Source: UBA7359 sp963976795 (GTDB lineage Bacteria > Pseudomonadota > Gammaproteobacteria > Eutrophobiales > Eutrophobiaceae). Taken from it: a DNA stretch of 64,000 nucleotides. The notes beneath the pieces are model-generated. The model was not told the DNA's origin, searched no databases, and saw only the letters and a program-made list of their open reading frames with translations. Shown in pieces: positions 16,834-26,356 of this stretch. Where the stretch lies: the NCBI GenBank assembly GCA_963976795.1, contig CAXBLT010000011.1, forward strand, positions 1-64,000, read 5' to 3'. The stretch's first letter is position 1; the number at the start of each line of letters is the position of its first letter. The translations under genes and the position numbers were made by a program.

Positions 16834-17505
16834 ATGCCTATCAAAACACCTGATTTAGTTTTGCTTGATCTTGACGGTACTCTGGTCGATTCAATACCTG
16901 ATCTCGCATGGTCAGTTAACAAAACCTTGCTTGAATTATCTCTCCCTGAAAGAGAGTTAAGCAGTATCCGTAATTGGGTAGGAAACGGCCTGGAAAAATT
17001 ATTACACCGATCGCTAACCAATGACTTTAATGAAGAGGCCGAATCGGCATTGTTTGAAAAAGCATCGGCACTATTCATGTCTGTGTATAGTCAAAATATG
17101 TGCAATCTCAGTGCTTGCTATCCGGGCGTACGTGAAGGCATCGATTATCTTAAAGACAAAGATATTAAACTTGGTTGTGTGACCAATAAACGCGGCCAGT
17201 TTGTCGGGCCAATTTTAGAAAAACTGGGGCTTAAGGACGACATGAGCATTATTATTGCTGGCGATACGCTTGCCAAAAAGAAACCCCATCCACTGCCACT
17301 ATTGCATGCCGCATCAACTTTTGAAATTGATCCAAAACAATCATTAATGGTTGGCGATTCAGAGAGCGATGTAAAAGCGGCGCGGGCCGCTGGCTTTCAG
17401 ATCGTCTGTGTCAGTTATGGTTATAACCATGGCAATGATATCCGTAGCACAAACCCGGATGCGGTCGTTGATTCATTGGCAGAGCTACCATGGCTGTTCC
17501 ATTAA
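16834..17505 (+). CDS. gph: Phosphoglycolate phosphatase
   Basis: A 223-residue HAD-family phosphatase that removes 2-phosphoglycolate. The HAD motifs are in order: LLDLDGTLVDS near residue 8-18 with the nucleophile Asp, VTNKR for motif II, KKPHPLPLL with the Lys of motif III, and MVGDSESDVKAARAAG for motif IV. Its stop codon lies five bases before the preferred trpE start, a coupling typical of gph-trpE neighbours. Specificity for phosphoglycolate rests on the family match and the rpe-gph context. Confidence 0.93.
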   Translation: MPIKTPDLVLLDLDGTLVDSIPDLAWSVNKTLLELSLPERELSSIRNWVGNGLEKLLHRSLTNDFNEEAESALFEKASALFMSVYSQNMCNLSACYPGVREGIDYLKDKDIKLGCVTNKRGQFVGPILEKLGLKDDMSIIIAGDTLAKKKPHPLPLLHAASTFEIDPKQSLMVGDSESDVKAARAAGFQIVCVSYGYNHGNDIRSTNPDAVVDSLAELPWLFH

Positions 17506-17510
17506 AGATC

Positions 17511-18989
17511 ATGATCAACGAAACCGAATTCAATCAGCTCGCAACTCAAGGATACAACCGCATCCCCTTGATGCGCGAAGTATTGGCTGATCTTGATACT
17601 CCACTTAGCACTTACATGAAATTATGTGCAGCACCCTATTCCTATCTATTTGAGTCGGTACAGGGCGGAGAAAAATGGGGCCGTTATTCTATTATAGGCT
17701 TGCCCGCGAAAAAAATTATTACTGCAAACGGCAATCAAATAACGATTAAAGAAGGTGGGCATATTTTAGAAGAATATAATGTCGATGACCCTTTAGCAGA
17801 AATCGAACGCATTCAGAAAACCTATAAGGTTGCCGAAATTGACGGCATGCCTCGATTTAATGGCGGACTTGTCGGTTACTTTGCTTATGAAACAATTCGT
17901 TATATTGAACCGCGTTTGAATAAAAATGATAAAGACGATCCCATCGGCTCTCCAGATATTTTATTAATGGTATCTGATGAAGTTGTTGTGTTCGATAACC
18001 TTGGTGGCAAACTTTTTATTATTGTTCATGCTGACCCGAATGACGCTGACTCTTTTTCAAGCGCACATCAACGTCTGGATGAACTGGTAAACACACTAGC
18101 CAATAAACGAATCGATAAAACTAACTCGAACGATTCTCGTACCGTTAGTGAAAATGATTTTGTTTCCGGCTTTACACAAGAAAATTATGAAACTGCTGTT
18201 GATAAAATAAAAGAATATATTGTTGATGGTGATTGCATGCAGGTTGTCTTGTCACAACGCCTTTCTATCCCTTTTAAATCAAATCCAATTGACTTGTATC
18301 GCGCCTTACGTTGTCTCAATCCTTCTCCATATATGTATTTTCTTGATTTGGGTGACTTTCAAATCGTCGGTTCTTCACCAGAAATATTGGTGCGACTTGA
18401 GGATGACATTGTCACCGTTAGACCGATAGCCGGCACACGTCCGCGGGGCAAAACCGAAGCAGAAGATACAGCGCTTGAAAAAGAATTGTTAGCCGATCCA
18501 AAAGAGCTGGCTGAACATTTAATGTTGATTGATTTAGGTCGTAACGATGCTGGCCGTGTTGCTGAAATGGGCAGCGTGGTATTGACCGATAAAATGATTA
18601 TTGAGCGTTACTCTCATGTCATGCATATTGTCTCAAATGTAACCGGAAAATTAATCGATGGCATGAGCGCTATCGATGTCTTGCGAGCCACCTTCCCTGC
18701 TGGCACTGTTTCTGGCGCACCAAAAATTCGCGCCATGGAGATTATTGATGAACTCGAACCGGTAAAACGTGGTGTTTATTCGGGCGCGGTCGGTTATTTA
18801 TCGTGGAATGGTAATATGGATACTGCAATTGCGATACGTACCGCCGTTATTAAAGATAAGACCTTGCATATACAGGCGGGCGCAGGCATTGTCGCCGACT
18901 CAGTACCCCAGAATGAATGGGAGGAGACCATGAATAAAGGCCGCGCTATTTTCAGGGCTGTCAGTCTGGCAGAAAAAGGGCTGACATAA
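17511..18989 (+). CDS. trpE: Anthranilate synthase component I
   Basis: TrpE converts chorismate to anthranilate using ammonia delivered by TrpG, the first step of tryptophan synthesis. I place the start at 17511, just after the gph stop, since the product then begins like pseudomonad TrpE (EFNQLATQGYNRIPL); a start at 17490 overlapping gph is possible. The product has 492 residues. The tryptophan-feedback site LLESVQGGEKWGRYSIIG region is present as LFESVQGGEKWGRYSIIG, and the catalytic core shows DCMQVVLSQR, GSSPEILVR, RPIAGTRPRG, LIDLGRNDAGR and FPAGTVSGAPKIRAMEII. No leader peptide attenuator is seen. Confidence 0.96.
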   Translation: MINETEFNQLATQGYNRIPLMREVLADLDTPLSTYMKLCAAPYSYLFESVQGGEKWGRYSIIGLPAKKIITANGNQITIKEGGHILEEYNVDDPLAEIERIQKTYKVAEIDGMPRFNGGLVGYFAYETIRYIEPRLNKNDKDDPIGSPDILLMVSDEVVVFDNLGGKLFIIVHADPNDADSFSSAHQRLDELVNTLANKRIDKTNSNDSRTVSENDFVSGFTQENYETAVDKIKEYIVDGDCMQVVLSQRLSIPFKSNPIDLYRALRCLNPSPYMYFLDLGDFQIVGSSPEILVRLEDDIVTVRPIAGTRPRGKTEAEDTALEKELLADPKELAEHLMLIDLGRNDAGRVAEMGSVVLTDKMIIERYSHVMHIVSNVTGKLIDGMSAIDVLRATFPAGTVSGAPKIRAMEIIDELEPVKRGVYSGAVGYLSWNGNMDTAIAIRTAVIKDKTLHIQAGAGIVADSVPQNEWEETMNKGRAIFRAVSLAEKGLT

Positions 18990-19002
18990 TAAAGGTAAGA
19001 CC

Positions 19003-19584
19003 ATGTTATTAATGATCGACAATTATGATTCCTTTACCTATAACCTGGTTCAATATTTTGGTGAGCTAGGACAAGAGGTGCAGGTCTATCGTAATGATAA
19101 AATCTCAATAACCGAGATAGAAAAGTTGGCGCCCGATCATATTGTTATTTCACCGGGACCATGTACCCCGAATGAAGCAGGCATCTCCATTGATGTGATT
19201 AATCATTTCAAGGGGGAAATTCCATTGCTCGGTGTTTGTCTTGGTCACCAGAGTATTGGTCAGGCCTTTGGCGGCAAGATCATCCATGCACATGATATTA
19301 TGCATGGCAAAACTTCTGATATATATCACAATAATACCGATGTATTTAAAGGTTTTGAAAAACCCTTTACGGCCACACGCTACCATTCTCTGGTGGTTGA
19401 AAAAGAATCATTGCCAGATTGTTTTGAGATCACCTCGTGGACACAAAATAAAGATGGCACTGTAGATGAAATCATGGGATTACGACATAAAGAACTTGCT
19501 ATCTCGGGTGTACAATTTCATCCGGAATCGATCCTTACCTCATATGGACATGAGCTATTGTCAAACTTCCTTAATAATTCCTAG
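19003..19584 (+). CDS. trpG: Anthranilate synthase component II (glutamine amidotransferase)
   Basis: A 193-residue class I glutamine amidotransferase that hydrolyses glutamine and passes ammonia to TrpE. It begins LLMIDNYDSFTYNLVQYFGE, has the nucleophile Cys in LLGVCLGHQSIGQAFGG and the His/Glu pair in GVQFHPESILT. An AAAGG ribosome site precedes the ATG, 13 bases after the trpE stop. The same subunit may also serve PabB in folate synthesis, as in several gammaproteobacteria; the neighbourhood favours tryptophan. Confidence 0.95.
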   Translation: MLLMIDNYDSFTYNLVQYFGELGQEVQVYRNDKISITEIEKLAPDHIVISPGPCTPNEAGISIDVINHFKGEIPLLGVCLGHQSIGQAFGGKIIHAHDIMHGKTSDIYHNNTDVFKGFEKPFTATRYHSLVVEKESLPDCFEITSWTQNKDGTVDEIMGLRHKELAISGVQFHPESILTSYGHELLSNFLNNS

Positions 19585-19638
19585 ATAAACTAAAAACACA
19601 CTTTTTAGGACGCTCTAATGTCAAAGCTAATTTAAAAA

Positions 19639-20661
19639 ATGGATATTCAAACAGCACTCAATAACGTCATTGCCGGTAAAGATCTAAACCGTACTGATAT
19701 GCATTCTGTCATGCAAACTATTATGCAAGGTGACGCAACGTCGGCACAGATTGGCGGTCTGTTAGTTGCGCTACGCTTAAAAGGCGAAAGCGTTGATGAG
19801 ATTACTGCCGCGGCTGAAGTTATGCGCGAGCTTGCTGAAAAGGTAGATGTCGATAAAGAAAACCTGGTCGACACCTGTGGTACTGGAGGTGATGGTGCCA
19901 ATACTTTTAATATCTCAACAACCTCGGCCTTCGTTGTCGCTGCCAGCGGCGCCAAAGTTGCCAAACATGGCAATCGTTCAGTCTCCAGTAAGTCTGGTAG
20001 CGCCGATGTCCTCGAAGCTGCTGGCGTAAATCTGGAATTAAATGCTGAACAAGTTGTGAGCTGTATAGAAAACGTCGGCATAGGGTTTATGTTTGCACCA
20101 ATGCATCACAGTGCCATGAAACATGCGATTGGCCCACGCCGCGAATTAGGAATACGCACTTTATTTAATGTGCTCGGCCCACTGACTAATCCCGCCGGCG
20201 CGCCTAACCAAGTCATTGGCGTTTTTAGTAATGATTGGCTGGAACCGCTAACAAAAGCATTAAAACAACTTGGCAGCAAACATATATTAGTCGTTCACGC
20301 GCAAGATGGCATGGATGAAATAAGTATCGCTGCAAAAACAAATGTTGCGGAATTAAAAGACGGCAAGATCAATCTGTATGAAATAACACCGGAAGATTTT
20401 GGGATTAAAATACAGGGTATTGAGAAACTAGCCGTACAAGATGTTGACGAAAGTCTGGTAATGATGCGGTCAGTATTAAATAATACCAATGGCGCAGCAA
20501 AAGATATTGTTTGTCTCAATGCAGGCGCGGCCATTTATGCCGCTGGCATAACAAACTCAATCCAGGATGGAGTTGCTAAAGCCATTCAAACCATTGAGTC
20601 CGGCGTAGCAAAACAAAAACTTGACCAACTTATTCTACATAGCCAATCGTTTAAACAATAA
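19639..20661 (+). CDS. trpD: Anthranilate phosphoribosyltransferase
   Basis: TrpD attaches the phosphoribosyl group of PRPP to anthranilate. The 340-residue protein has the PRPP-binding DTCGTGGDGANTFNISTTSAF loop region near 78-98, KHGNRSVSSKSGSADVLEA and the FMFAPMHHSAMKH motif. Length is normal. It follows trpG by 54 bases and precedes trpC by five, so the four trp genes form one operon. trpB, trpA and trpF are not in this window, a split arrangement common in pseudomonads and relatives. Confidence 0.96.
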   Translation: MDIQTALNNVIAGKDLNRTDMHSVMQTIMQGDATSAQIGGLLVALRLKGESVDEITAAAEVMRELAEKVDVDKENLVDTCGTGGDGANTFNISTTSAFVVAASGAKVAKHGNRSVSSKSGSADVLEAAGVNLELNAEQVVSCIENVGIGFMFAPMHHSAMKHAIGPRRELGIRTLFNVLGPLTNPAGAPNQVIGVFSNDWLEPLTKALKQLGSKHILVVHAQDGMDEISIAAKTNVAELKDGKINLYEITPEDFGIKIQGIEKLAVQDVDESLVMMRSVLNNTNGAAKDIVCLNAGAAIYAAGITNSIQDGVAKAIQTIESGVAKQKLDQLILHSQSFKQ

Positions 20662-20666
20662 ATATT

Positions 20667-21473
20667 ATGCAAGCAGACACACCTGATATATTAAAAGACA
20701 TACTCAATTATAAAGCTGAGTACATAGAGCATGTTAAAAGAACAGCCTCATTGCAAGATCAGAAACAACGTGCGGCCGATTGCGAAGAAACTCGAGGCTT
20801 CACGAATAATTTACTTAGATCCATTACCGAAGGCAAACCAGGTGTTATTGCTGAAATAAAAAAGGCCTCCCCCAGCCGTGGCGTTATCCGTAGGGATTTT
20901 CATCCCGATGCCATAGCCAGGAGTTTCACTGAGGCCGGTGCCAGTTGTCTATCTGTATTAACTGATATTAAATACTTTCAAGGCTCAGATGACTATTTAA
21001 AACAAGTCCATGCCGCTTGTGAATTACCGATCATACGTAAAGATTTTATAATTGATCCTTATCAGGTATATGAGGCAAGAGTCATTGGTGCAGATTGTAT
21101 TCTCATCATAGTGTCCGCCTTATCAGATATGCAGATGCAGGATCTCGTTGGTACTGCCACTGAAGTCGGGCTGGATGTTTTGGTCGAAGTACACGATCGT
21201 GTAGAACTTGAACGCGGCATGATGTTACGCACACCGCTCATTGGCATCAATAACAGAAACTTGCATACATTCGAGACAGACCTTGATACAACACTCGGGC
21301 TTTTAACAGATGTCTTTCATGACCGCACTATTGTTACGGAAAGTGGGATTCATACACAAGATGATGTCAGTGTAATGCGTAAAAACAATGTCAATGCCTT
21401 TCTTGTTGGAGAAGCATTTATGAAAGCAGAAAACCCTGGCGAAGAACTAAAGAAATTATTTTTCTCTGAGTAG
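20667..21473 (+). CDS. trpC: Indole-3-glycerol phosphate synthase
   Basis: A 268-residue TIM barrel that closes the indole ring in tryptophan synthesis. Conserved pieces are IAEIKKASPSRGVIR with the catalytic Lys, FTEAGASCLSVLTD, LPIIRKDFIIDPYQVYEAR, DCILIIVSAL, VLVEVHDRVELERG, IGINNRNLHTFETDL and TESGIHTQDDV. It is a stand-alone TrpC, not fused to TrpF. It ends the trpEGDC run. The next 248 bases show AT-rich sequence and no clear terminator hairpin or gene. Confidence 0.96.
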   Translation: MQADTPDILKDILNYKAEYIEHVKRTASLQDQKQRAADCEETRGFTNNLLRSITEGKPGVIAEIKKASPSRGVIRRDFHPDAIARSFTEAGASCLSVLTDIKYFQGSDDYLKQVHAACELPIIRKDFIIDPYQVYEARVIGADCILIIVSALSDMQMQDLVGTATEVGLDVLVEVHDRVELERGMMLRTPLIGINNRNLHTFETDLDTTLGLLTDVFHDRTIVTESGIHTQDDVSVMRKNNVNAFLVGEAFMKAENPGEELKKLFFSE

Positions 21474-21721
21474 TAACTGGAAAGCAGAGGCCGTCTTTCA
21501 GGCTATACGTCCGGGCTTCAACAATTGTGCTTACCAGTATTGTCTGCATAACTATCTTTGTAAAATACGCGTTTTTTGCCTCAAACAGTGGCAGTCACTT
21601 TAAGGTACCTACTATATATTTTATACCAATTTTTATATAGTAATTCAGACTATTTACACGACAACAATTCACTGAATTCCCACGAAACCATCTGTTTTTA
21701 AGGTTTTATGCTTAATTAATA

Positions 21722-22843
21722 ATGGCCAATCAATTCAATCAATTCTTGAGCGCTTATCAGCAGTTGCGAAGCGCTCGACACGACGCCGTGCTGGCAACAG
21801 TCATAGAAACCATGGGTTCAACCTATCAAAAAGCCGGGGCACGTATGCTGATTTCAAGAGACGGCGAATTCACTGGTTTACTTGGCGGCGGTTGTTTCGA
21901 AGCTGATCTGGGCGAGCAGGCAGCATCTGTTTTTGAAGACAGGCAATCCAAAGTCATCTTTTATGATATGCGCTCACCGGAAGACGAAATATGGGGACTA
22001 GGTTTAGGTTGTAATGGTGCAGTTCGAGTCTTGTTACAGTACTTATCAATAGAAAATAATTTTTCACCCCTAAATGATATAGTAGCGGCTCTCGAACACA
22101 TTCAGACCGGGGTTCTTGCTACGGTCTGTGAATCAAACCACCAAGATTACCCCGTAAACCAAAGCCTGTTTTTTCAAGCAACAAAACAGGAAGGTCAACT
22201 TGTCCTTACTAAGGAACATGAAATACATGCTACTCCCGCACGTCGTGTACTGTTACAAAATAAGACTATATTGGTTAAACATTATATAAATGATAAACAT
22301 ATAACGGTTTTTTATGACTTGATCGAACCTGCTTTGAGGTTACTGGTACTAGGTGCCGGACCGGATGCTGTGCCGGTAACTCAATTTGCCAAGTCATTAG
22401 GCTGGTATGTTTCAGTTATCGATCATCGCTCAGCTTATATCAAACCGGAACGATTCCCTGATGTTGATCAATTATTAAATATTGTACCTGTTGAACTAAA
22501 TGAGAAATTAGCGCTCGATCAATTTGATGCCCTTGTTCTCATGACACACAGCATTGATTACGACGAACGTTATTTAAAAATAATCGCTGACAGCCATATT
22601 CCTTATATTGGTTTACTGGGGCCTGCTAAACGACGCGATCGTTTGTTGGATACTATTGGCCAGCAGGCTGAAAAAATTAAAGGCCGCGTCTACGGACCCA
22701 CCGGACTGGATATTGGTGCAAAGACACCACAAGAAATTGCACTGTCAATCATGGCAGAGATACAGGCCGTACTCGCAAACAGGGATGGCCGTCAACTTTG
22801 TCAGCAGGCGCTCCCCATACAGGAACGTGAGTTAACAAATTGA
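21722..22843 (+). CDS. XdhC/CoxI family molybdenum cofactor maturation protein
   Basis: A 373-residue protein with the XdhC N-terminal domain (about 12-80, with VIETMGSTYQKAGARML and LLGGGCFEADL) and the C-terminal Rossmann-like XdhC domain (about 200-345, with LLVLGAGPDAVPVTQFAKSLGW and YIGLLGPAKRRDRL). Such proteins bind molybdenum cofactor and insert its sulfurated form into molybdenum hydroxylases. It is the first gene of a tight cluster with a nucleotidyltransferase and an IorAB-like enzyme, which are its likely partner and client. The YIGLLGPAKRR motif also occurs in XdhC proteins in general. Confidence 0.88.
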   Translation: MANQFNQFLSAYQQLRSARHDAVLATVIETMGSTYQKAGARMLISRDGEFTGLLGGGCFEADLGEQAASVFEDRQSKVIFYDMRSPEDEIWGLGLGCNGAVRVLLQYLSIENNFSPLNDIVAALEHIQTGVLATVCESNHQDYPVNQSLFFQATKQEGQLVLTKEHEIHATPARRVLLQNKTILVKHYINDKHITVFYDLIEPALRLLVLGAGPDAVPVTQFAKSLGWYVSVIDHRSAYIKPERFPDVDQLLNIVPVELNEKLALDQFDALVLMTHSIDYDERYLKIIADSHIPYIGLLGPAKRRDRLLDTIGQQAEKIKGRVYGPTGLDIGAKTPQEIALSIMAEIQAVLANRDGRQLCQQALPIQERELTN

Positions 22844-22849
22844 ATCTTA

Positions 22850-23452
22850 ATGAATAACGCAACAAAAAATATTTACGCGATCATTTTAGCAGCAGGTGAA
22901 TCATCGCGTTTTGGTTCGCCAAAACAACTGGCTAATTGGCATGAGAACAACCTGCTGCAACACACCATTAGTATTACAGAATCATTTTTCGATAAAAATA
23001 TTATTGTTGTCCTGGGCGCGAATGCTGAGTTGATTCAATCCAGAGTAACTGAAAGTAAAATTACCATTGAAAAAAACAATGATTGGCAATCGGGGATCTC
23101 ATCCTCTATTCGAGCAGGAATAAAAGCATTACCTGAAAATGCAGATGCAGTAATGATCCTGTTATGCGATCAACCGTTACTCGAAAAATCATCTTTAAAA
23201 AAACTGATCCACTTATGGCAACAACAAAGAAACTCTATTGTTGCAAGCGAGTATCAGGAAACCATAGGGGTTCCTGCTATTTTTCCAGCAGCATTTTTTT
23301 CACACCTTGAAACGTTACAAGGTGATAAAGGCGCTAAACAATTATTAATATCCATGAAAGAGCAGGTGCTTACTATTCCAGTTCCTGAAGCGAGTATTGA
23401 TATCGACACACAAAATGATTTCAACAATTTAAAAAGGCAATTCAATATCTAA
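22850..23452 (+). CDS. MobA-like molybdenum cofactor nucleotidyltransferase
   Basis: A 200-residue NTP transferase of the MobA/MocA type. It starts with the signature IILAAGESSRFGSPKQLANW, which binds nucleotide and metal, followed by VVLGANAELI, ISSSIRAGIKALPENADAVMILLCDQPLL and the SEYQETIGVPAIFP region. In molybdenum hydroxylase clusters this type (MocA) makes the cytosine dinucleotide form of the cofactor. It starts seven bases after the XdhC stop and is followed by the enzyme subunits, so it most likely prepares their cofactor. CTP versus GTP use is inferred. Confidence 0.85.
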   Translation: MNNATKNIYAIILAAGESSRFGSPKQLANWHENNLLQHTISITESFFDKNIIVVLGANAELIQSRVTESKITIEKNNDWQSGISSSIRAGIKALPENADAVMILLCDQPLLEKSSLKKLIHLWQQQRNSIVASEYQETIGVPAIFPAAFFSHLETLQGDKGAKQLLISMKEQVLTIPVPEASIDIDTQNDFNNLKRQFNI

Positions 23453-23465
23453 GGAGTTAGTTATA

Positions 23466-23936
23466 GTGAAGTTATTAATCAACGATAAGGAATACCCACT
23501 AGAAACCAATGAAGATACTCCATTATTGTGGGTCTTAAGAGACGTGCTAGGAATGACTGGCACGAAGTTCGGTTGTGGTAAAGCATTATGTGGTGCCTGC
23601 ACAGTGATGCTTGATGGTAGTCCGATTCGCTCTTGCTCAACGCCCATAAAACATGTCAAAGACAAGCACATCACCACCATCGAAGCAGTTTCTGAACAAC
23701 GTGTTGGGCGTGCCATTCAAGCTGCCTGGATAGATAATAATGTGCCTCAATGTGGTTACTGTCAGTCGGGACAGATTGTTTCTGCTACTGCCCTCCTCAC
23801 CTCTAACCCCAAACCTTCAGATGAGGATATCAGTAGCTGGATGAATGGGAACATCTGCCGTTGTGGCACTTACAATCGAATCAAAGACGCTATCAAACAG
23901 GCAGCTGAACAACTGGAGGCCGGTAATGAAGGATAA
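23466..23936 (+). CDS. Molybdenum hydroxylase [2Fe-2S] subunit (IorA-like)
   Basis: A 156-residue small subunit with two [2Fe-2S] clusters. The plant-type ferredoxin cluster is FGCGKALCGACTVMLDG with a fourth Cys in IRSCSTP; the second, helical cluster is CGYCQSGQI with ICRCGTYNRI. It starts at a GTG with an AAGGAG site nine bases away. There is no signal peptide, so export must occur as a complex with the Tat-bearing large subunit, as known for isoquinoline 1-oxidoreductase-type enzymes. It overlaps the next gene by 11 bases. Confidence 0.93.
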   Translation: MKLLINDKEYPLETNEDTPLLWVLRDVLGMTGTKFGCGKALCGACTVMLDGSPIRSCSTPIKHVKDKHITTIEAVSEQRVGRAIQAAWIDNNVPQCGYCQSGQIVSATALLTSNPKPSDEDISSWMNGNICRCGTYNRIKDAIKQAAEQLEAGNEG

Positions 23937-26208
23937 TATCGTTAACATTAGCCGCCGCGAGTTTGTAAAAGGTTTTGCGGCAAGTGGACTTGTGCTCGCA
24001 GTCGGCCTTCCTCGCCTGGCTTCTGCGGAGAAAGCGAAATATGGACGTGATGCTATGCCTCACGGATGGGTTGATAATCCATTGGCGTTCGTCTCAATTG
24101 CTGAAGATGGCACGGTGACCATCGTGGCCCATCGCTCAGAAATGGGACAAGGTGTACGCACCAGCTTACCTATGGTGGTCGCTGACGAAATGAATGCTGA
24201 CTGGTCCCGCTGTACAGTCATACAAGCCGATGGTAATGAACAGAAATATGGTAACCAGGATACGGATGGTTCGCGCAGCATACGTCACTTCTTTATGCCG
24301 ATGCGAAATGTGGGTGCAGCAGCACGCATGATGCTGGAAACCGCAGCCGCTACGATGTGGGCTGTCCCTGTATCTGAAGTACAGGCCATCGATCACGAAG
24401 TCGTTCATAACGCATCTGGCCGTAAAGCAGACTTTGGTGAACTGGCTAAAACTGCTGCTGACTTGCCTGTTCCTGAAAGAACGAAACTGATTCATAAATC
24501 AAAGGATGACTTTAAATATATTGGTAAGTCAGCTAATAAGCTAATTGATGGACAAGATATTGCCACTGGGCAAACTGAGTATGGCATGGATGTTCGACTC
24601 GAGAACATGGTTTATGCGGTGGTAGCACATCCGCCTGCTTATGGTGATAGCGTTAAGTCTTATGATGATACGGAAACACTTAAGGTGCCCGGTGTGATTA
24701 AGACACTGACCTTACCTTCTAGCCCACCTCCGGCTGTTTTCAATCCACTAGGTGGCGTTGTGGTGGTCGCGGAAAATACATGGGCCGCCATTCAAGGCCG
24801 TGAAAAGCTCAAGGTCAAATGGGAAACGGGACCGAACCGTGAATATGACTCCATCGCATTTCGTGAGCAGATGAAGAAAGCCGCAAACAGTAAAGGCGGA
24901 AAAGTGCTACGACAAGTAGGTGATAGCTATCAGGTGCTGAACAAAGCGAGCTCTACCATCACTGCTGATTACTATATTCCTCATCTCGCACAGGCGCCGA
25001 TGGAACCACCAGCAGCAGCAGCTCATTTTAAAAAGGATTCATGTGAGATATGGGCCTGTACCCAAGGACCACAAGCCGCTGTTGACAATGTTGCCAAATG
25101 GCTCGAATTGAAACCCGAACAGGTGACGGTTCACGTAACCTTATTGGGCGGTGGTTTTGGCAGAAAGTCTAAACCTGATTATGTTGTGGAGGCTGCTCTG
25201 ACATCTAAAGCTCTGGGTGGTCGCCCAGTCAAAGTCGTCTGGACACGTGAAGATGATATTCAACACGGCTATTTTCACACGGTTTCCTACGAACATTTGG
25301 AAGCAGCTTTTGATGAAAAAGGAAAAACGCAAGCCTGGCTACATAGAACAGTGGCTCCTTCAATCTCCTCTACATTTGATGCCAGCTCACAACACCAAAT
25401 GCCAATTGAGTTAGGAATGGGCGTGGTAAATATTCCTTTTGATATTCAAAATATACAACTTGAAAACCCTGCGGCTCAAGCTCATACGCGTATTGGCTGG
25501 TTTCGTTCAGTATCTAATATTCCTCATGCATTTGCCGTTCAGTCTTTTATTGCGGAAATGGCACACCAACAAAAACGTGACCATAAAAACTTTCTATTAG
25601 AACTCATCGGTAAGTCACGAAAGATTGATCCAACAACACTCCGCGACGAGTGGAACCATGGCGAATCACCAGAGCTATACCCGCTCAATACAGGACGACT
25701 TCGCAATGTCATCGAGCTTGTTACTGAGAAAGCCGACTGGGGCAAAAAACTGCCACAGGGACAAGCACAGGGATTGGCTGCACACTACAGCTTTGTAACT
25801 TATGTGGCGGCGGTGGTAGAAGTTAAAGTTAATAACAAGGGGAAAGTGTTCATTCCCAAAGTCGATATTGCCGTTGACTGTGGTCCTCAGGTGAACCCAG
25901 AGCGAATTCGTTCTCAGTTAGAAGGCGCCTGCATTATGGGGATCAGTTTAGCCATGCTAGGTGAAATCACCTTTAAAGATGGTGTTGCGGTTCAAAATAA
26001 CTTCGATGGTTATGAAGTGACTCGCATGAACGGTATCCCTGATACGATAAATGTACATATAGTGCCTGCCAATGACTATGATGCCCCGCTTGGTGGTATC
26101 GGTGAGCCTGGTATGCCACCTATTGCGCCCGCATTGTGTAACGCCATCTTTGTTGCAACTCAAAAACGTATCCGTGAACTTCCGATTCGGAATCAATTGG
26201 CGTCATAA
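23926..26208 (+). CDS. Molybdopterin-binding subunit, IorB-like aldehyde/N-heterocycle oxidoreductase
   Basis: The start at 23926 is supported by a GGAGG site and gives a 760-residue protein with a twin-arginine signal (SRREFVKGFAASGLVLAVG), so the enzyme is exported to the periplasm folded with its iron-sulfur subunit. Family landmarks are RSEMGQGVRTSLPMVVADEMN, APMEPPAA, TQGPQAA, LLGGGFGRKSKPDYVVEA and GGIGEPGMPPIAPALCNAIF with the catalytic Glu. The family hydroxylates aldehydes or N-heterocycles and passes electrons to cytochromes; the true substrate is not evident. No cytochrome subunit is in the cluster. Confidence 0.92.
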   Translation: MKDNIVNISRREFVKGFAASGLVLAVGLPRLASAEKAKYGRDAMPHGWVDNPLAFVSIAEDGTVTIVAHRSEMGQGVRTSLPMVVADEMNADWSRCTVIQADGNEQKYGNQDTDGSRSIRHFFMPMRNVGAAARMMLETAAATMWAVPVSEVQAIDHEVVHNASGRKADFGELAKTAADLPVPERTKLIHKSKDDFKYIGKSANKLIDGQDIATGQTEYGMDVRLENMVYAVVAHPPAYGDSVKSYDDTETLKVPGVIKTLTLPSSPPPAVFNPLGGVVVVAENTWAAIQGREKLKVKWETGPNREYDSIAFREQMKKAANSKGGKVLRQVGDSYQVLNKASSTITADYYIPHLAQAPMEPPAAAAHFKKDSCEIWACTQGPQAAVDNVAKWLELKPEQVTVHVTLLGGGFGRKSKPDYVVEAALTSKALGGRPVKVVWTREDDIQHGYFHTVSYEHLEAAFDEKGKTQAWLHRTVAPSISSTFDASSQHQMPIELGMGVVNIPFDIQNIQLENPAAQAHTRIGWFRSVSNIPHAFAVQSFIAEMAHQQKRDHKNFLLELIGKSRKIDPTTLRDEWNHGESPELYPLNTGRLRNVIELVTEKADWGKKLPQGQAQGLAAHYSFVTYVAAVVEVKVNNKGKVFIPKVDIAVDCGPQVNPERIRSQLEGACIMGISLAMLGEITFKDGVAVQNNFDGYEVTRMNGIPDTINVHIVPANDYDAPLGGIGEPGMPPIAPALCNAIFVATQKRIRELPIRNQLAS

Positions 26209-26356
26209 ATGCGGCAATGGAAGACTGGCATCATTAAAAAGTAAGCACTAACTTTTGAAAATACTTTGAATTAACTTAAAAGTCCGTATTATTTGGAACC
26301 TAGACCAAACTTCATTAAACTCAAACCAATCACTCTTCTAAGGAGAACATAGCGTA

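Noticed and set aside
17490..17510. trpE start overlapping gph
   Set aside because: The ATG at 17511 gives the N-terminus seen in other TrpE proteins; the seven extra residues have no support.
23845..23925. Upstream extension of the molybdopterin subunit
   Set aside because: The extra residues come before a clear Tat signal and overlap the iron-sulfur subunit; the ATG at 23926 with GGAGG is better.
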